Of a stretch of DNA of 64,000 nt, positions 1 through 11,761 are shown piece after piece (position 1 is the stretch's first letter; every line of letters begins with the position of its first letter). Below the pieces are notes generated by a model, which was given only the letters and a program-made list of their open reading frames with translations, was not told the origin of the DNA and ran no database searches. This DNA is from Arthrobacter sp. OV608 (GTDB lineage: Bacteria; Actinomycetota; Actinomycetes; Actinomycetales; Micrococcaceae). The translations under genes were made by a program, and so were the position numbers. The stretch spans positions 434,001 to 498,000 of the forward strand of contig FOEZ01000001.1 in the NCBI GenBank assembly GCA_900110595.1. The letters run 5' to 3'.

Positions 1-78
1 CACAGGGGGAACAGCAGGCCATCAGGCTGCCGGTCCCCGCCCAACGCCCAATGATGGACACTGCAGAGAGGAAACGCG
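1..78. other. Left-edge leader before atpB
   Basis: Short stretch cut by the window edge. One forward frame (positions 1-54) is open to a TGA and could be the tail of an upstream gene, but 17 codons are too few to identify. The last bases carry a purine-rich ribosome binding site (GAGAGG, about 65-71) for the TTG start of atpB at 79. Nothing else is recognisable. Confidence 0.3.
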
Positions 79-879
79 TTGATCGCGCTTGCGCTCCCGG
101 CCCAAGATTCAGGAGAGTTTACTCCTCCTGGTATTAACGAAATGCATTTGCCGGCAATCCTGCCGTGGGGTGCCGCAGAAGGATTCTCCAAGCAGATGCT
201 GCTGGTCCTCCTCTCTGTCGTCTTTATCGCCGTCTTCTTCGTGCTCGCCGCACGCAAGCAGCAGCTGGTACCCGGCAAGCTCCAGTTCGCCGGCGAAGCC
301 GCCTACGGCTTCGTCCGCAACGGAATTGCCAAGGACATCATCGGCGGCAGGGACTTCATCAAGTACGTCCCGCTGTTGTTCAGCCTGTTCTTCTTCATCC
401 TGGTGAACAACATCTACGGCGCCATCCCGTTCTTCCAGCTCCCCACGTTCTCTCACGTCGGCGGCGCCTATGTACTGGCGGGCATTGTCTACTTCACCTG
501 GATCGCCATTGGCGTCAAGAAGAACGGACTCCGTTACTTCAAGCTGGCCACCGTGCCCTCCGGTGTTCCCTGGTTCATCCTTCCGATCGTCATCCCGATC
601 GAGATCATCTCCAACTTCCTGGTCCGGCCCGTCACGCACAGCCTCCGTCTGTTCGCGACCATGCTCGCAGGACACCTCATTGTGATGATCGCCGGCTACG
701 GCATCGAGTTCCTCATCATGCAGGAGAACGTCCTGCTCAAGGGAACCTCCGTCCTGGTCCTGGCCGGTGCCATCGCCATGTACATGCTTGAAGCCCTGAT
801 CATGGTCCTGCAGGCCTACGTGTTTACCCTGCTGACAGCGATCTACATCGAAGGCGCGCTTCACGCCGACAGCCACTAA
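79..879 (+). CDS. atpB: F0F1 ATP synthase subunit a
   Basis: Membrane stator subunit (266 aa) that forms the two proton half-channels against the c-ring. Several strongly hydrophobic helices are visible, and the family signature HSLRLFATMLAGH carries the essential arginine (R190). The start is TTG at 79, preceded at good spacing by GAGAGG; the next in-frame ATG would remove the N-terminal residues. It is the first gene of atpBEFHAGDC in this window. A small TCCCC/GGGGA hairpin (893-906) and a GAAAGGAAG-type ribosome site separate it from atpE. Confidence 0.97.
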   Translation: MIALALPAQDSGEFTPPGINEMHLPAILPWGAAEGFSKQMLLVLLSVVFIAVFFVLAARKQQLVPGKLQFAGEAAYGFVRNGIAKDIIGGRDFIKYVPLLFSLFFFILVNNIYGAIPFFQLPTFSHVGGAYVLAGIVYFTWIAIGVKKNGLRYFKLATVPSGVPWFILPIVIPIEIISNFLVRPVTHSLRLFATMLAGHLIVMIAGYGIEFLIMQENVLLKGTSVLVLAGAIAMYMLEALIMVLQAYVFTLLTAIYIEGALHADSH

Positions 880-958
880 GGCACCCTAAGCTTCCCCTCG
901 CGGGGATAGAGCAACCCAAACAACCTGCCACATGGGTGGCATCTTGAAAGGAAGAAAA

Positions 959-1162
959 ATGGAAGGCAATCTCAACCTCGTAGGTTACGGTCTGTCCGCA
1001 ATCGGCGGTGGTATCGGTGTTGGTCTCGTATTCGCTGCCTACATCAACGGCGTCGCCCGCCAGCCGGAAGCACAGCGTGTCCTGCAGCCGATCGCATTCC
1101 TCGGCCTTGCGCTGACCGAAGCCCTCGCCATCCTCGGCCTGGTCTTCGCCTTCGTTCTCTAG
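959..1162 (+). CDS. atpE: F0F1 ATP synthase subunit c
   Basis: Proteolipid of the rotor ring, 67 aa, the usual size. Two hydrophobic helices flank the polar loop RQPE (residues 34-37), and the ion-binding carboxylate is E54 in the second helix (LTEALAILG). The chosen start is ATG 959, which follows the strong Shine-Dalgarno AAAGGAAGAAAA. An ATG at 932 in the same frame would add nine residues untypical of subunit c. This subunit is needed in about ten copies per complex, which fits a strong ribosome site. Confidence 0.96.
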   Translation: MEGNLNLVGYGLSAIGGGIGVGLVFAAYINGVARQPEAQRVLQPIAFLGLALTEALAILGLVFAFVL

Positions 1163-1211
1163 TCCTTAGAACGAAGCGAACTTACAGAACCGAGTAGAAA
1201 AGGACGGGTGA

Positions 1212-1765
<554 letters not shown>

Positions 1766-1766
<1 letters not shown>

Positions 1767-2593
1767 TGGCAGGCGTATCGAGCGAATCGCTGGCAACAGC
1801 CCTGGCCGAGTTGGAAGCCAAGCTTCCGACGGCGTCGCTGCAGCTGGCAAAGGAACTCTTCGGAATTCTGGGAATGGTGGACAGCTCGGCTGGCTTGCGC
1901 CGCGCCCTGACTGACCCGTCCCGCAACGGAGACGAAAAGTCGGCGCTGGTCAGGCAGCTGGTTGGCGGAAAAGTCTCCGCTGATGCTGCAGAGATCGCGG
2001 GCGGACTGGCCAGCTCACGCTGGGCAAACGCGCGGGATATCGGCGATGCACTCGAGACTCTTGCCGCAACGGTGGTCATTTCCGTTGCTGAAAACAAGTC
2101 GGCCGTTTCTGCCTCCGGAATCTCTGGCCTGGAGGAGCTGGAGAACGATCTGTTCTCCTTCAACCAGGCCGTTGCCTCCAACCACGAGGTACAACGTGCT
2201 CTGTCCGAACCGCAGGCCAGTGCTGCAGCCAAGGCGACGCTGGCCGAAAGGCTGGTTCCCGGTGTGAGCGAGGAAGCAAGGGTCCTCATCACGCAGGCGG
2301 TCACCCAGCCCCGTGGCATCAAGGCCACCCGGCTGGTGGGTCGGTTCGCCGAACTGGCGGCCAAGCGGCAGCAGCGCTGGATTGCAACGGTCAGCGTGAC
2401 CCGTCCCTTGACGCAGACGCAGCTGGCACGCCTCCAGGCGGGCCTGAATGCACTGTACGGGCGGGAACTGAAGGTCAACGTCAATGTTGACCCGGCACTC
2501 ATTGGCGGCATCCGCGTCCAGGTTGGTGACGAAGTGCTCGACGCTTCGGTCATCACCCGCCTGGGCCAGCTGCAACGCCAGCTGGCCGGCTAG
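1766..2593 (+). CDS. atpH: F0F1 ATP synthase subunit delta
   Basis: OSCP-like stator subunit that joins the b stalk to the top of F1. At 275 aa it is about 100 residues longer than the E. coli protein, as is usual in Actinobacteria, through an N-terminal alpha-helical extension. The C-terminal part (about 170-275) has the OSCP/delta fold pattern ending in GGIRVQVGDEVLDASV. It overlaps atpF by one base, and an 81-base spacer with a GGAGAG ribosome site leads to atpA. Confidence 0.95.
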
Positions 2594-2674
2594 CCGGACA
2601 AGCACACCACAACTGATAGAAACCCCGGTCATCGTGACAACGATGATCACAAAACAGGAGAGCAGGGACTGCAG

Positions 2675-4312
2675 ATGGCCGAATTGACCATCAACGCCGA
2701 CGACGTCCGTAATGCGCTGAACGAGTTCGCGGCGTCCTACGAACCCGGAAACGCAGAACGCGTAGAGGTCGGCCGCGTAACCACCGCTAGTGACGGCATC
2801 GCCCGTGTTGAGGGCCTTCCCTCGGTCATGGCGAACGAGCTGCTGCGCTTCGAGGACGGCACCCTGGGCCTGGCCCAGAACCTGGACGTCCGCGAAATCG
2901 GCGTTATCATCCTCGGTGACTTCACCGGCATCGAAGAAGGCCAGGAAGTCCACCGGACCGGACAGGTTCTGTCCGTTCCCGTTGGCGACGCCTTCCTCGG
3001 CCGTGTTGTCGACCCGCTGGGCGTGCCCATCGACGACCTCGGCGAGATCAAGGCCGAGACCACCCGCGCACTGGAGCTCCAGGCTCCCGGCGTAACCCAG
3101 CGCAAGTCGGTGCACGAGCCGATGCAGACCGGACTCAAGGCCATCGACGCCATGATTCCGATCGGCCGCGGCCAGCGCCAGCTGATCATTGGCGACCGCC
3201 AGACCGGCAAGTCTGCGATCGCGATCGACACCATCATCAACCAGAAGGCCAACTGGGCTTCGGGCGATGTGACCAAGCAGGTCCGCTGCATCTACGTGGC
3301 AATCGGCCAGAAGGCGTCAACCATTGCCGCCATCCGCCAGACCCTCGAGGACAACGGCGCGCTGGAGTACACCACCATCGTGGCGTCCCCGGCATCCGAC
3401 CCCGCAGGCTTCAAGTACCTGGCACCGTACGCCGGTTCGGCCATCGGCCAGCACTGGATGTACGGCGGCAAGCACGTCCTCATCGTGTTTGATGACCTGT
3501 CCAAGCAGGCTGAGGCTTACCGTGCAGTGTCGCTGCTGCTCCGCCGCCCGCCGGGACGCGAAGCGTACCCGGGCGATGTCTTCTACCTGCACTCCCGCCT
3601 GCTGGAGCGTTGTGCAAAGCTCTCCGACGAGCTGGGCGCAGGTTCCATGACCGGCCTGCCGCTGATCGAAACGAAGGCCAATGACGTTTCGGCCTACATC
3701 CCCACCAACGTGATCTCCATCACCGACGGCCAGATCTTCCTGCAGTCGGACCTCTTCAACGCCAACCAGCGTCCTGCTGTTGACGTTGGTGTGTCTGTGT
3801 CCCGCGTGGGCGGTGCCGCACAGGTCAAGTCCATGAAGAAGGTTTCCGGCACGTTGAAGCTGGACCTCGCCCAGTACCGCGACATGCAGGCTTTCGCCAT
3901 GTTTGCCTCGGACCTGGACGCCGCTTCACGCCAGCAGCTGACCCGCGGTGCACGCCTGATGGAACTGCTGAAGCAGGGCCAGTACTCGCCGTTCCCGGTG
4001 GAGAACCAGGTTGTGTCCATCTGGGCCGGCACCAACGGCTACCTCGACGACGTTCCGGTTGAGGACATCAGCCGCTTCGAGTCGGAGTTCCTGGAGCACC
4101 TGTCCCACAAGTCCTCCATCCTCACCACGCTGGCGCAGACCAACGTGCTGGACGATGACACCGTTGCAGCTCTGAAGTCCGCCATTGTGGACTTCAAGAA
4201 GGGCTTTTTCGGCGAGGGTGACAACCACCTGGTAGGTGCCGGCCACGAGGAGCATGACGCTATCTCCGAGGGCGACGTTGACCAGGAAAAGATCGTCAAG
4301 CAGAAGCGCTAA
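2675..4312 (+). CDS. atpA: F0F1 ATP synthase subunit alpha
   Basis: Non-catalytic nucleotide-binding subunit of F1, 545 aa. The P-loop GDRQTGKS is at residues 173-180. The family segments SRVGGAAQ and the C-terminal helical domain are intact, and the acidic C-terminal tail is longer than in E. coli, a common actinobacterial trait. An unusually strong hairpin lies in the 73-base gap to atpG. Confidence 0.98.
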   Translation: MAELTINADDVRNALNEFAASYEPGNAERVEVGRVTTASDGIARVEGLPSVMANELLRFEDGTLGLAQNLDVREIGVIILGDFTGIEEGQEVHRTGQVLSVPVGDAFLGRVVDPLGVPIDDLGEIKAETTRALELQAPGVTQRKSVHEPMQTGLKAIDAMIPIGRGQRQLIIGDRQTGKSAIAIDTIINQKANWASGDVTKQVRCIYVAIGQKASTIAAIRQTLEDNGALEYTTIVASPASDPAGFKYLAPYAGSAIGQHWMYGGKHVLIVFDDLSKQAEAYRAVSLLLRRPPGREAYPGDVFYLHSRLLERCAKLSDELGAGSMTGLPLIETKANDVSAYIPTNVISITDGQIFLQSDLFNANQRPAVDVGVSVSRVGGAAQVKSMKKVSGTLKLDLAQYRDMQAFAMFASDLDAASRQQLTRGARLMELLKQGQYSPFPVENQVVSIWAGTNGYLDDVPVEDISRFESEFLEHLSHKSSILTTLAQTNVLDDDTVAALKSAIVDFKKGFFGEGDNHLVGAGHEEHDAISEGDVDQEKIVKQKR

Positions 4313-4320
4313 TTCCATTG

Positions 4321-4359
4321 ACCGGGTGTGCCGGGCCGCCAAGGTCCGGCACACCCGGT
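4321..4359 (+). other. Perfect 14-bp intercistronic hairpin inside the atp operon
   Basis: ACCGGGTGTGCCGG (4321-4334) and its exact complement CCGGCACACCCGGT (4346-4359) enclose an 11-nt loop. Only two or three T residues follow, so it is a weak intrinsic terminator at best. Its place between atpA and atpG suggests an RNA-stability or partial-termination element; this is inference. Confidence 0.75.
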
Positions 4360-4385
4360 TTAGGGAATGTTAGGAAAGGATAAGT

Positions 4386-5276
4386 ATGGGAGCCCAGATT
4401 CGGGTCTACCGCCAGAAGATCAGCTCGACCACGTCGATGCGCAAGATCTTCAAGGCGATGGAACTGATCGCTACCTCGCGCATCGGCAAGGCCCGTGCGC
4501 GCGTAGCAGCTTCACTGCCTTACGCGAACGCGATCACGCGCGCCGTTTCTGCTGTCGCCAGCCAAAGCGAAATCGACCACCCGCTGACCACTGAGCCGGA
4601 GCAGATCCGCCGTGCCGCCGTCCTGGTAATCACCTCGGACCGCGGCCTGGCCGGATCCTACTCGGCAAGCGTGCTCAAGCAGGCGGAAGGTCTCAACGAG
4701 CTGCTCCACGCCGAAGGCAAGGAAGTCAAGACGTACCTCGTCGGACGCAAGGCGCAGGCCTACTTCGAGTTCCGGAACCGCGAATATGCACGGGTCTGGA
4801 CCGGAGGCACCGACGCACCGGAGTTCGCCACCGCCCGTGAAATCGGCGAGGCGCTGCTCACGGAATTCGCCACCGACTATGAAGAGGGCGGCGTGGACGA
4901 GATCCACGTGGTGTACACCCGCTTCAAGTCCATGGTCACCCAGGAGCCCACGGTCATCCGCCTGCTTCCCCTGGAAGTAGTGGAAGAGCAGGCAGCTTCT
5001 GAATCGGACCTGTTGCCGCTGTACGAGTTCGAGCCGGAAACCGAGCGTGTTCTTGACGCCCTGCTGCCGCGCTACATCGAGTCACGCATCTTCGCGGCCA
5101 TGCTGCAGGCAGCAGCTTCCGAGCTCGCTGCACGCCAGCGCGCCATGAAGTCCGCCGGCGACAACGCCACGGACCTCATCAAGAAGTACACGCGTCTGCG
5201 CAACACGGCCCGCCAGGCTGAAATTACGCAGGAGCTTTCCGAGATTGTTGCCGGCGCCGACGCCCTCGCGTCCTAG
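4386..5276 (+). CDS. atpG: F0F1 ATP synthase subunit gamma
   Basis: Central rotor shaft of F1, 296 aa. The N-terminus [11 protein letters not shown] and the C-terminal segment [19 protein letters not shown] are the coiled-coil helices that turn inside the alpha3-beta3 ring. The central Rossmann-like part begins near [12 protein letters not shown]. The start ATG 4386 has the ribosome site AGGAAAGGA. Confidence 0.97.
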   Translation: MGAQIRVYRQKISSTTSMRKIFKAMELIATSRIGKARARVAASLPYANAITRAVSAVASQSEIDHPLTTEPEQIRRAAVLVITSDRGLAGSYSASVLKQAEGLNELLHAEGKEVKTYLVGRKAQAYFEFRNREYARVWTGGTDAPEFATAREIGEALLTEFATDYEEGGVDEIHVVYTRFKSMVTQEPTVIRLLPLEVVEEQAASESDLLPLYEFEPETERVLDALLPRYIESRIFAAMLQAAASELAARQRAMKSAGDNATDLIKKYTRLRNTARQAEITQELSEIVAGADALAS

Positions 5277-6812
<1,536 letters not shown>

Positions 6813-6813
6813 T

Positions 6814-7098
6814 ATGGCTGAGCTTGAGGTTGAGATTGTCGCAGCGGACCACTTCGTGTGGTCCGGAGCGGCCAAGATGGTCAAGGCCCGCACCAGCGAT
6901 GGTGAAATCGGAATCCTGCCCGGCCACTCGCCCCTGCTGGCGATCCTGGCCGAGGGTGAGCTGGCTATCCAGCCGGTTTCCGGGGACCGTATTGCGGTAG
7001 ATGTCGACGGCGGGTTCTTCTCCGTGGACAACAACCGTGTGGTTATTGTTGCTGACAACGCCCACCTGGGCGGCTCGGCTACCGCTGGGATCCGCTAG
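6814..7098 (+). CDS. atpC: F0F1 ATP synthase subunit epsilon
   Basis: Regulatory F1 subunit of 94 aa, one base downstream of the atpD stop. The N-terminal beta-sandwich is present, including GEIGILPGHSPLLAIL. The protein stops at the end of that domain, so the C-terminal helical hairpin that inhibits ATPase activity in E. coli is much reduced. Shortened epsilon subunits are seen in other Actinobacteria. The reading frame is open further upstream inside atpD, but only this part is epsilon. Confidence 0.95.
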   Translation: MAELEVEIVAADHFVWSGAAKMVKARTSDGEIGILPGHSPLLAILAEGELAIQPVSGDRIAVDVDGGFFSVDNNRVVIVADNAHLGGSATAGIR

Positions 7099-7108
7099 CA
7101 CCACCTTG

Positions 7109-7540
7109 ATGGACGCACCGAGTCTTCCGTTCATCGCCATGGCAATCACGTTTGGATTGCTGGTATTTGCACTGTGCCTTTCGGGGGTGCGCCGCTTCAA
7201 CCTGCGGCGTGCCCTCGGCACGGTGGACGCCTCCATTTGCACGGCTGGAAACAGCTGGCAGGTGGGGGTTTGTCGTTATCAGGACAACGACCTCGAGTGG
7301 TTCCGCCTGTTCTCGTTGAGTGTCCGGCCGAAGCACAAATTCAAAAGGCATTCACTGGAGCTGCTGGGCCGCCGCAAGCCCACGGAGGCCGAGGCAGTGA
7401 AGGTCCAGCCCGACGTCGTTATTGTTGAACTCCGCTACGAGGGGCAGGATCTCCGCCTTGCCATGAAGTTCGACGCCTACGCCGGGCTGTCCTCCTGGCT
7501 GGAAGCCGGGCCGGTCATCGGCGTGGGCACCTGGCGCTAG
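7109..7540 (+). CDS. DUF2550 membrane-anchored protein
   Basis: 143 aa, starting at ATG 7109 just after atpC. One N-terminal membrane helix (LPFIAMAITFGLLVFALCL) is followed by a cytoplasmic beta-rich domain of about 110 residues containing the paired SWQVGVCRYQDNDLEWFRLF and VIVELRYEGQDLRLAMKFD segments. This matches the DUF2550 family found directly downstream of atpC in many Actinobacteria. The function is unknown. Its fixed position suggests co-transcription with the ATP synthase rather than a proven role in it. Confidence 0.85.
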   Translation: MDAPSLPFIAMAITFGLLVFALCLSGVRRFNLRRALGTVDASICTAGNSWQVGVCRYQDNDLEWFRLFSLSVRPKHKFKRHSLELLGRRKPTEAEAVKVQPDVVIVELRYEGQDLRLAMKFDAYAGLSSWLEAGPVIGVGTWR

Positions 7541-7545
7541 CCACT

Positions 7546-8856
7546 GTGGACTGGGTTTTTGACGTCCGTCTCACCGACGGCCCGGTGTACTGGGCTTCCC
7601 TGGTCCTGGGCCTGGCGGGTGCCGTGTATCTGCTCGCACCTCCCGCACCGACGGGCCGACGGCGCTGGCTTGTCCAGGTGGTTGCCGCCGTTGCAGCAGC
7701 CTTCGCCCTGGTGGCCACGGTCCACTGGGCGCTGATTAATCTTTTCTCCGTCTTCCCGGAAAACATCCCCGATGCCGTCCTGCTCTGGGTGGTGCCCGCC
7801 GTGGCCGCCCTGCTCCTGCTCCTGCTCCGGCTGCCCCGAAGCAGCTGGCCCCGCCGCGCCACCGGCCTGGCCGCGGTTCTGCTGGTCGCGGCCCTGTCCT
7901 GCGTACAGGTCAACGCCTACTTCGGCCTGAACCGGACCGTCAGTGACCTTCTCGGCACTGCCGTGGCCCGAATCCCCATGCTTGAACCTGGGCTGATGCG
8001 GCAGGACGGAGCGGCCGACGGCGTCCCGCTCCACGGGTGGGCGCCGCAGGGTGAGCTTCCGGCCGGGGGAGTCCTGCGCAAGGCTGCCATTCCGGGCACC
8101 GCTTCCGGCATGGCCACCCGCGACGCGTATATCTACCTGCCGCCTGCGTACTTCGCCAGGAACCGGCCTGCCCTGCCCGTGCTGGTGCTGATTGCCGGCC
8201 AGCCGGGCGGGCCCCCGGACTGGCTCACCGGCGGGGCGCTGGACGGACACATGGACTCCTTCGCCGCAGCCCATGGAGGCCTGGCGCCGGTGGTGGTCAT
8301 TCCCGATCCCAACGGTTCCCAGTCCGCAAACACCATGTGCATGGACAGCCGGATCGCGCAGGCCGATACGTTCCTTTCCCGCGATGTCCCCGACTGGATC
8401 AGTTCAACGCTGGCCGTAGACACCAACCACCACCAATGGGCTATTGGCGGCTTTTCCTTCGGCGGCACCTGCGCGCTGCAGATGGGAACCCGGCACCCCG
8501 ACCTGTTCCCCGCCATCCTTTCGTTCTCCGGCGAAGCCGAGCCGGCGCTTGCCAAGGAGCGGCAAAAGACGATTGATGCCGCCTTCCCCGGGAAACCGGA
8601 GGAGTTCGACTCGCAGACCCCCCTGGCCCTGATGAAAGAGCGGCGCTTCGACTCCAGCGGCGTGTACCTGACGGCCGGACAGGACGACCCGGAATTCGTG
8701 GCCTACCTTAATACGCTTGCCGCTGCCGCCCGGGAGGCCGGCTTCGACGTCCGCGCTTACACGGTGGAACATACGGGCCATTCCTGGGACACGTCCTCCA
8801 AGCGGATTGCCGATGCCCTGCAGTTCCTTTCCGACAGATGGGGGCTGGGCCAGTGA
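7546..8856 (+). CDS. Membrane-anchored alpha/beta hydrolase (putative esterase family)
   Basis: 436 aa. About four N-terminal membrane helices (residues 10-135) precede an extracytoplasmic-type esterase domain resembling the PF00756 esterase family. The nucleophile motif GGFSFGGT (about residue 305), the acidic region AGQDDPEF and the histidine in EHTGHSWD make a plausible Ser-Asp-His triad. GTG start. Its stop overlaps the GTG of the MprF-like gene by four bases, so the two are coupled. I infer that the substrate is a lipid or an aminoacyl lipid made by the partner; related hydrolase/aaPGS pairs are known in other Gram-positives. Confidence 0.8.
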   Translation: MDWVFDVRLTDGPVYWASLVLGLAGAVYLLAPPAPTGRRRWLVQVVAAVAAAFALVATVHWALINLFSVFPENIPDAVLLWVVPAVAALLLLLLRLPRSSWPRRATGLAAVLLVAALSCVQVNAYFGLNRTVSDLLGTAVARIPMLEPGLMRQDGAADGVPLHGWAPQGELPAGGVLRKAAIPGTASGMATRDAYIYLPPAYFARNRPALPVLVLIAGQPGGPPDWLTGGALDGHMDSFAAAHGGLAPVVVIPDPNGSQSANTMCMDSRIAQADTFLSRDVPDWISSTLAVDTNHHQWAIGGFSFGGTCALQMGTRHPDLFPAILSFSGEAEPALAKERQKTIDAAFPGKPEEFDSQTPLALMKERRFDSSGVYLTAGQDDPEFVAYLNTLAAAAREAGFDVRAYTVEHTGHSWDTSSKRIADALQFLSDRWGLGQ

Positions 8857-11402
8857 CTTCCGGACAGCAGATACGAACGGCATCCCTGGCCTGGACAACA
8901 GTGGTACGCCCCGCACGGGACCGGATCCTTACCGGACTGAAATCGATGCCGTTCTCGGTGGCGGTGCTCGCGGTGCTCCTGGTCACCGGCGCCGTCACGG
9001 GCAGCTTCCTGGCAGGGCCGCCGGAGCAGTTGCTCGACGGGGCCGGAGTCAGCGGACCGGGCCTGCGTGCCGGGAACTGGTGGTCCCTCTTTACCAGCCT
9101 CTTCTTCGCCACCAACCCATTGGCCTACATCTCGGCGTCGCTGATGATCCTCGTGCTGTTGGGCCTGGCGGAGCGGAGGCTGGGAACACCTGCCACTGTG
9201 GCGCTGTTCCTCGGCGGCCAGTTCGGGGCCGTCACGATCTTCCTGCTGATCACCCAACTGGCCGGCTACGTTGGTGACGGATGGCTCGACCGGATGGCAG
9301 ACGACATCCTGATTGGACCCTACCCGGCAGTCCTGGCGGCAGGCCTTGCTGCCACCGGACGGCTGCCCGTCCTCTGGCAGCGCCGGCTGCGGACCGGCGT
9401 GCTTTCGATTTCGCTCCTGCTGGTGTTGTATGTCGGGCATGCCGAAACGGTCATCGGCCTGATTGGCGCCGTCCTGGGACTCCTCGTGGGCTGGTGGATC
9501 CAGGGTGACCACGGCCAGCTGCACCGGCACCGTTCCACCGGCCGTGAGGCGCGGAACCTGCTTGCCCTCACGGTTGCCGTCTTTGCGGTGGGCCCGATCC
9601 TGACGGGCATTGCGCGTGCGCCCACAGGTCCGCTGGCACTCCTGCGGGAGGTGGTCCTGAATCCGATGCCCACCCTTGCTCAGCTCGCATTCAACTGCGG
9701 CACCACGGTGGAGGCATCCTGCCTGGAAGCCGGAAGGGCGGGTTTCGCCGGGCCCTTCGGCCTCGCCCTGGCGGTGGTCCCGGTGGTGCTGCTGCTGATC
9801 TGCGCCGACGGGATACGCCGGGGCCGCCGCCTTGCGTTGAACATCGCCATTGCCATCCAACTAGCCGTGACCGCGCTGGCGGCCGTCTATCTCGCCCTTT
9901 TCGCCCTGGTTCCGTCCCGGCCCCACGGTACCTCCGCGCCGCCCATGGGTTCGGCCTTTGCCCACGTGCTTCCACTGGTCTGCGTACCCCTGCTGCTGGC
10001 GGTGCTCCTCTGGCTGAACCGGCGTCAGTTCCGCGTCCAGACAGTTCCGGCCGCACGCCGGATGCTGGCCTTCGTGGTGGGAGGTTCGTGGCTTGTCCTG
10101 GCCGCCGGCTACGCCATCGCCTGGTTGTGGGCCGGGGGACTGATGCGCGACGGCGGCCTGCTGGGACTCTTTGCCGAGCTGGCCCGGCAGTACGTGCCGG
10201 TACCTATTCCGCAGCAGTACCACCGCGTTTTTGCCGACCGGAACACGGTGGAAGCGGTCCTCTTTGCCTACTCGGGCCCCGTGTTCTGGGTTATTGCGCT
10301 GGTGACTGTCTGGTGGGCCCTGCTGAGCGGACACCATGGCAACGATTCCGGGCGGCAGGACAGGATTAAGGCGCGTCAGCTGCTCCACCAGGGCGGCGGA
10401 CCGCTCTCCTGGATGGCGCTGTGGGAACCCAACACGTACTGGTTCAGCCCCGACGGGCTGGGCGCGTTCGCATTCCAGCGGCACGGCAGCGTGGCACTGA
10501 CGCTCGGCGGCGCTTTTGGGCCTGCAGACGCACAAGTGCGCGTAACGGAGGAGTTTCTTGGTCACTGCAGGGGCGAGGCCATGATCCCGGCCCTCTACTC
10601 CTGCGACGATGCAGTCTGGCCCATGCTGCAGGAGCGCGGGTATTCCCGCGTTGCCGTGGCGCAGGAGACACGTCTGGCCATCCGCGAACTGGAGTTCAAG
10701 GGCAAGGAATGGCAGAACGTCCGGACTGCCCTGAATCGGGCCGCGAAGCTGGGGGTCGAAGCCGTGTGGGGAACATATGCCTCCCTGCCGGCCGTACTGC
10801 GTTCAAAGCTCAGCGAAGTCTCGGAGGAATGGGCAGCCGGAAAAACAGTTCCCGAAATGGGCTTCACCCTGGGCGGGATCGACGAGCTCGACGACCCTGA
10901 GGTGCTGTGCTGCCTCGCCGTGGATGCCAATGGTACAGTCCATGGCGTGACCAGCTGGCTGCCGGTGTACGACGGCGGGCGGCTGGTCAGCAGGACGCTG
11001 GATGTTATGCGCCGGGGTGCTGATGGATTTCCGGGCGTGATGGAATTCCTGATCGCCTCCGCGGTACTTGAGCTGCGCGATTCCGTTGAGGTCATCTCCC
11101 TCTCGGGGTCTCCGCTGGCGAGCCTTCCCGGCTCCGGGGCGGAGGCCAATCCGGACGGGCAGGACCGGGCGGACAACCTGGTCCGCATCCTGGACCTGGT
11201 GGGGCACGCCCTTGAACCGATCTACGGATTCCGATCACTGGCCGCATTCAAGTCGCGGTTCAAACCCGAGTACCGCGCCCTATATCTTTACTATCAGGAT
11301 CCGTTGCACCTGCCGGCTATAGGCCGGGCATTGACGCGGGCCTACCTGCCCGGGCTTTCCCTTCCGCAGGGCGCCCGGCTGGTCGGCAAATTGGTGAACT
11401 GA
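8853..11402 (+). CDS. MprF-like aminoacyl-lipid synthase with rhomboid-like N-terminus
   Basis: 849 aa, starting at GTG 8853 in a GTGA overlap. Three parts are visible. Residues about 25-225 have a rhomboid-like helix pattern (NWWSLFTSLFF, LAERRLGT, GHAETVIGLIGAVLGLLVGWW) but lack the catalytic GxSG; IGPYPAVLAAG stands at that place. A further membrane block follows to about 500. The C-terminal 320 residues are the DUF2156 / phosphatidylglycerol aminoacyltransferase domain, with GGAFGP and the hallmark FKGKEWQNVRTALNRAAKLG. The likely role is transfer of an amino acid from tRNA to a membrane lipid, changing surface charge. The identity of amino acid and lipid is unknown. Confidence 0.82.
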   Translation: MTSGQQIRTASLAWTTVVRPARDRILTGLKSMPFSVAVLAVLLVTGAVTGSFLAGPPEQLLDGAGVSGPGLRAGNWWSLFTSLFFATNPLAYISASLMILVLLGLAERRLGTPATVALFLGGQFGAVTIFLLITQLAGYVGDGWLDRMADDILIGPYPAVLAAGLAATGRLPVLWQRRLRTGVLSISLLLVLYVGHAETVIGLIGAVLGLLVGWWIQGDHGQLHRHRSTGREARNLLALTVAVFAVGPILTGIARAPTGPLALLREVVLNPMPTLAQLAFNCGTTVEASCLEAGRAGFAGPFGLALAVVPVVLLLICADGIRRGRRLALNIAIAIQLAVTALAAVYLALFALVPSRPHGTSAPPMGSAFAHVLPLVCVPLLLAVLLWLNRRQFRVQTVPAARRMLAFVVGGSWLVLAAGYAIAWLWAGGLMRDGGLLGLFAELARQYVPVPIPQQYHRVFADRNTVEAVLFAYSGPVFWVIALVTVWWALLSGHHGNDSGRQDRIKARQLLHQGGGPLSWMALWEPNTYWFSPDGLGAFAFQRHGSVALTLGGAFGPADAQVRVTEEFLGHCRGEAMIPALYSCDDAVWPMLQERGYSRVAVAQETRLAIRELEFKGKEWQNVRTALNRAAKLGVEAVWGTYASLPAVLRSKLSEVSEEWAAGKTVPEMGFTLGGIDELDDPEVLCCLAVDANGTVHGVTSWLPVYDGGRLVSRTLDVMRRGADGFPGVMEFLIASAVLELRDSVEVISLSGSPLASLPGSGAEANPDGQDRADNLVRILDLVGHALEPIYGFRSLAAFKSRFKPEYRALYLYYQDPLHLPAIGRALTRAYLPGLSLPQGARLVGKLVN

Positions 11403-11483
11403 TCCGGCTGCATTCACACGCACAATCCGCATTGCCCCGGATAAAACAGTCCGCTAGTGGTGCAGGACGGGTTTGAATTAAGC

Positions 11484-11521
11484 AACAAAGGCCTCCGGCA
11501 GAATTGCCGGAGGCCTTTGTT
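11484..11521. terminator. Bidirectional terminator after the MprF-like gene
   Basis: A perfect 17-bp inverted repeat (arms 11484-11500 and 11505-11521, loop GAAT) with A/T-rich outer ends (AACAAAGG / CCTTTGTT). It lies between convergent genes and can serve both strands. Confidence 0.9.
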
Positions 11522-11527
11522 TCGCTA

Positions 11528-11548
11528 CCGGCCGCATTAAGCGGCCGG
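11528..11548 (-). terminator. Short hairpin after cspA
   Basis: CCGGCCGC (11528-11535) and GCGGCCGG (11541-11548) with loop ATTAA lie just past the cspA stop. It is probably the first of two stacked hairpins ending the cspA transcript. Confidence 0.55.
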
Positions 11549-11557
11549 CAGGCGGGA

Positions 11558-11761
11558 CTAAACCAGCGTGACGCCGGTAGCCTGGGGACCCTTGGCGCCC
11601 TGGCCGATCTCGAACTGAACGCGCTGGTTCTCGTCGAGGGTCTTGAAGCCGCCGGTCTGGATCTCGGAGTAGTGAACGAAGACATCACCATCGGAGTCAT
11701 CCGGGGTAATGAAGCCGAAGCCCTTTTCAGCGTTGAACCACTTGACGGTTCCCTGTGCCAT
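11558..11761 (-). CDS. cspA: Cold-shock protein, CspA family
   Basis: 67 aa single-stranded nucleic acid chaperone with the five-strand cold-shock fold. RNP1 is KGFGFI (residues 13-18) and RNP2 is VFVHYS (27-32). It begins [11 protein letters not shown] and ends TGVTLV, full length. The Shine-Dalgarno GAGGAGAAATAA is strong. The gene stands alone behind a long structured leader, as is typical of cold-inducible csp genes. The symbol denotes family only, since Arthrobacter genomes usually carry several paralogues. Confidence 0.95.
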   Translation of the reverse strand: MAQGTVKWFNAEKGFGFITPDDSDGDVFVHYSEIQTGGFKTLDENQRVQFEIGQGAKGPQATGVTLV

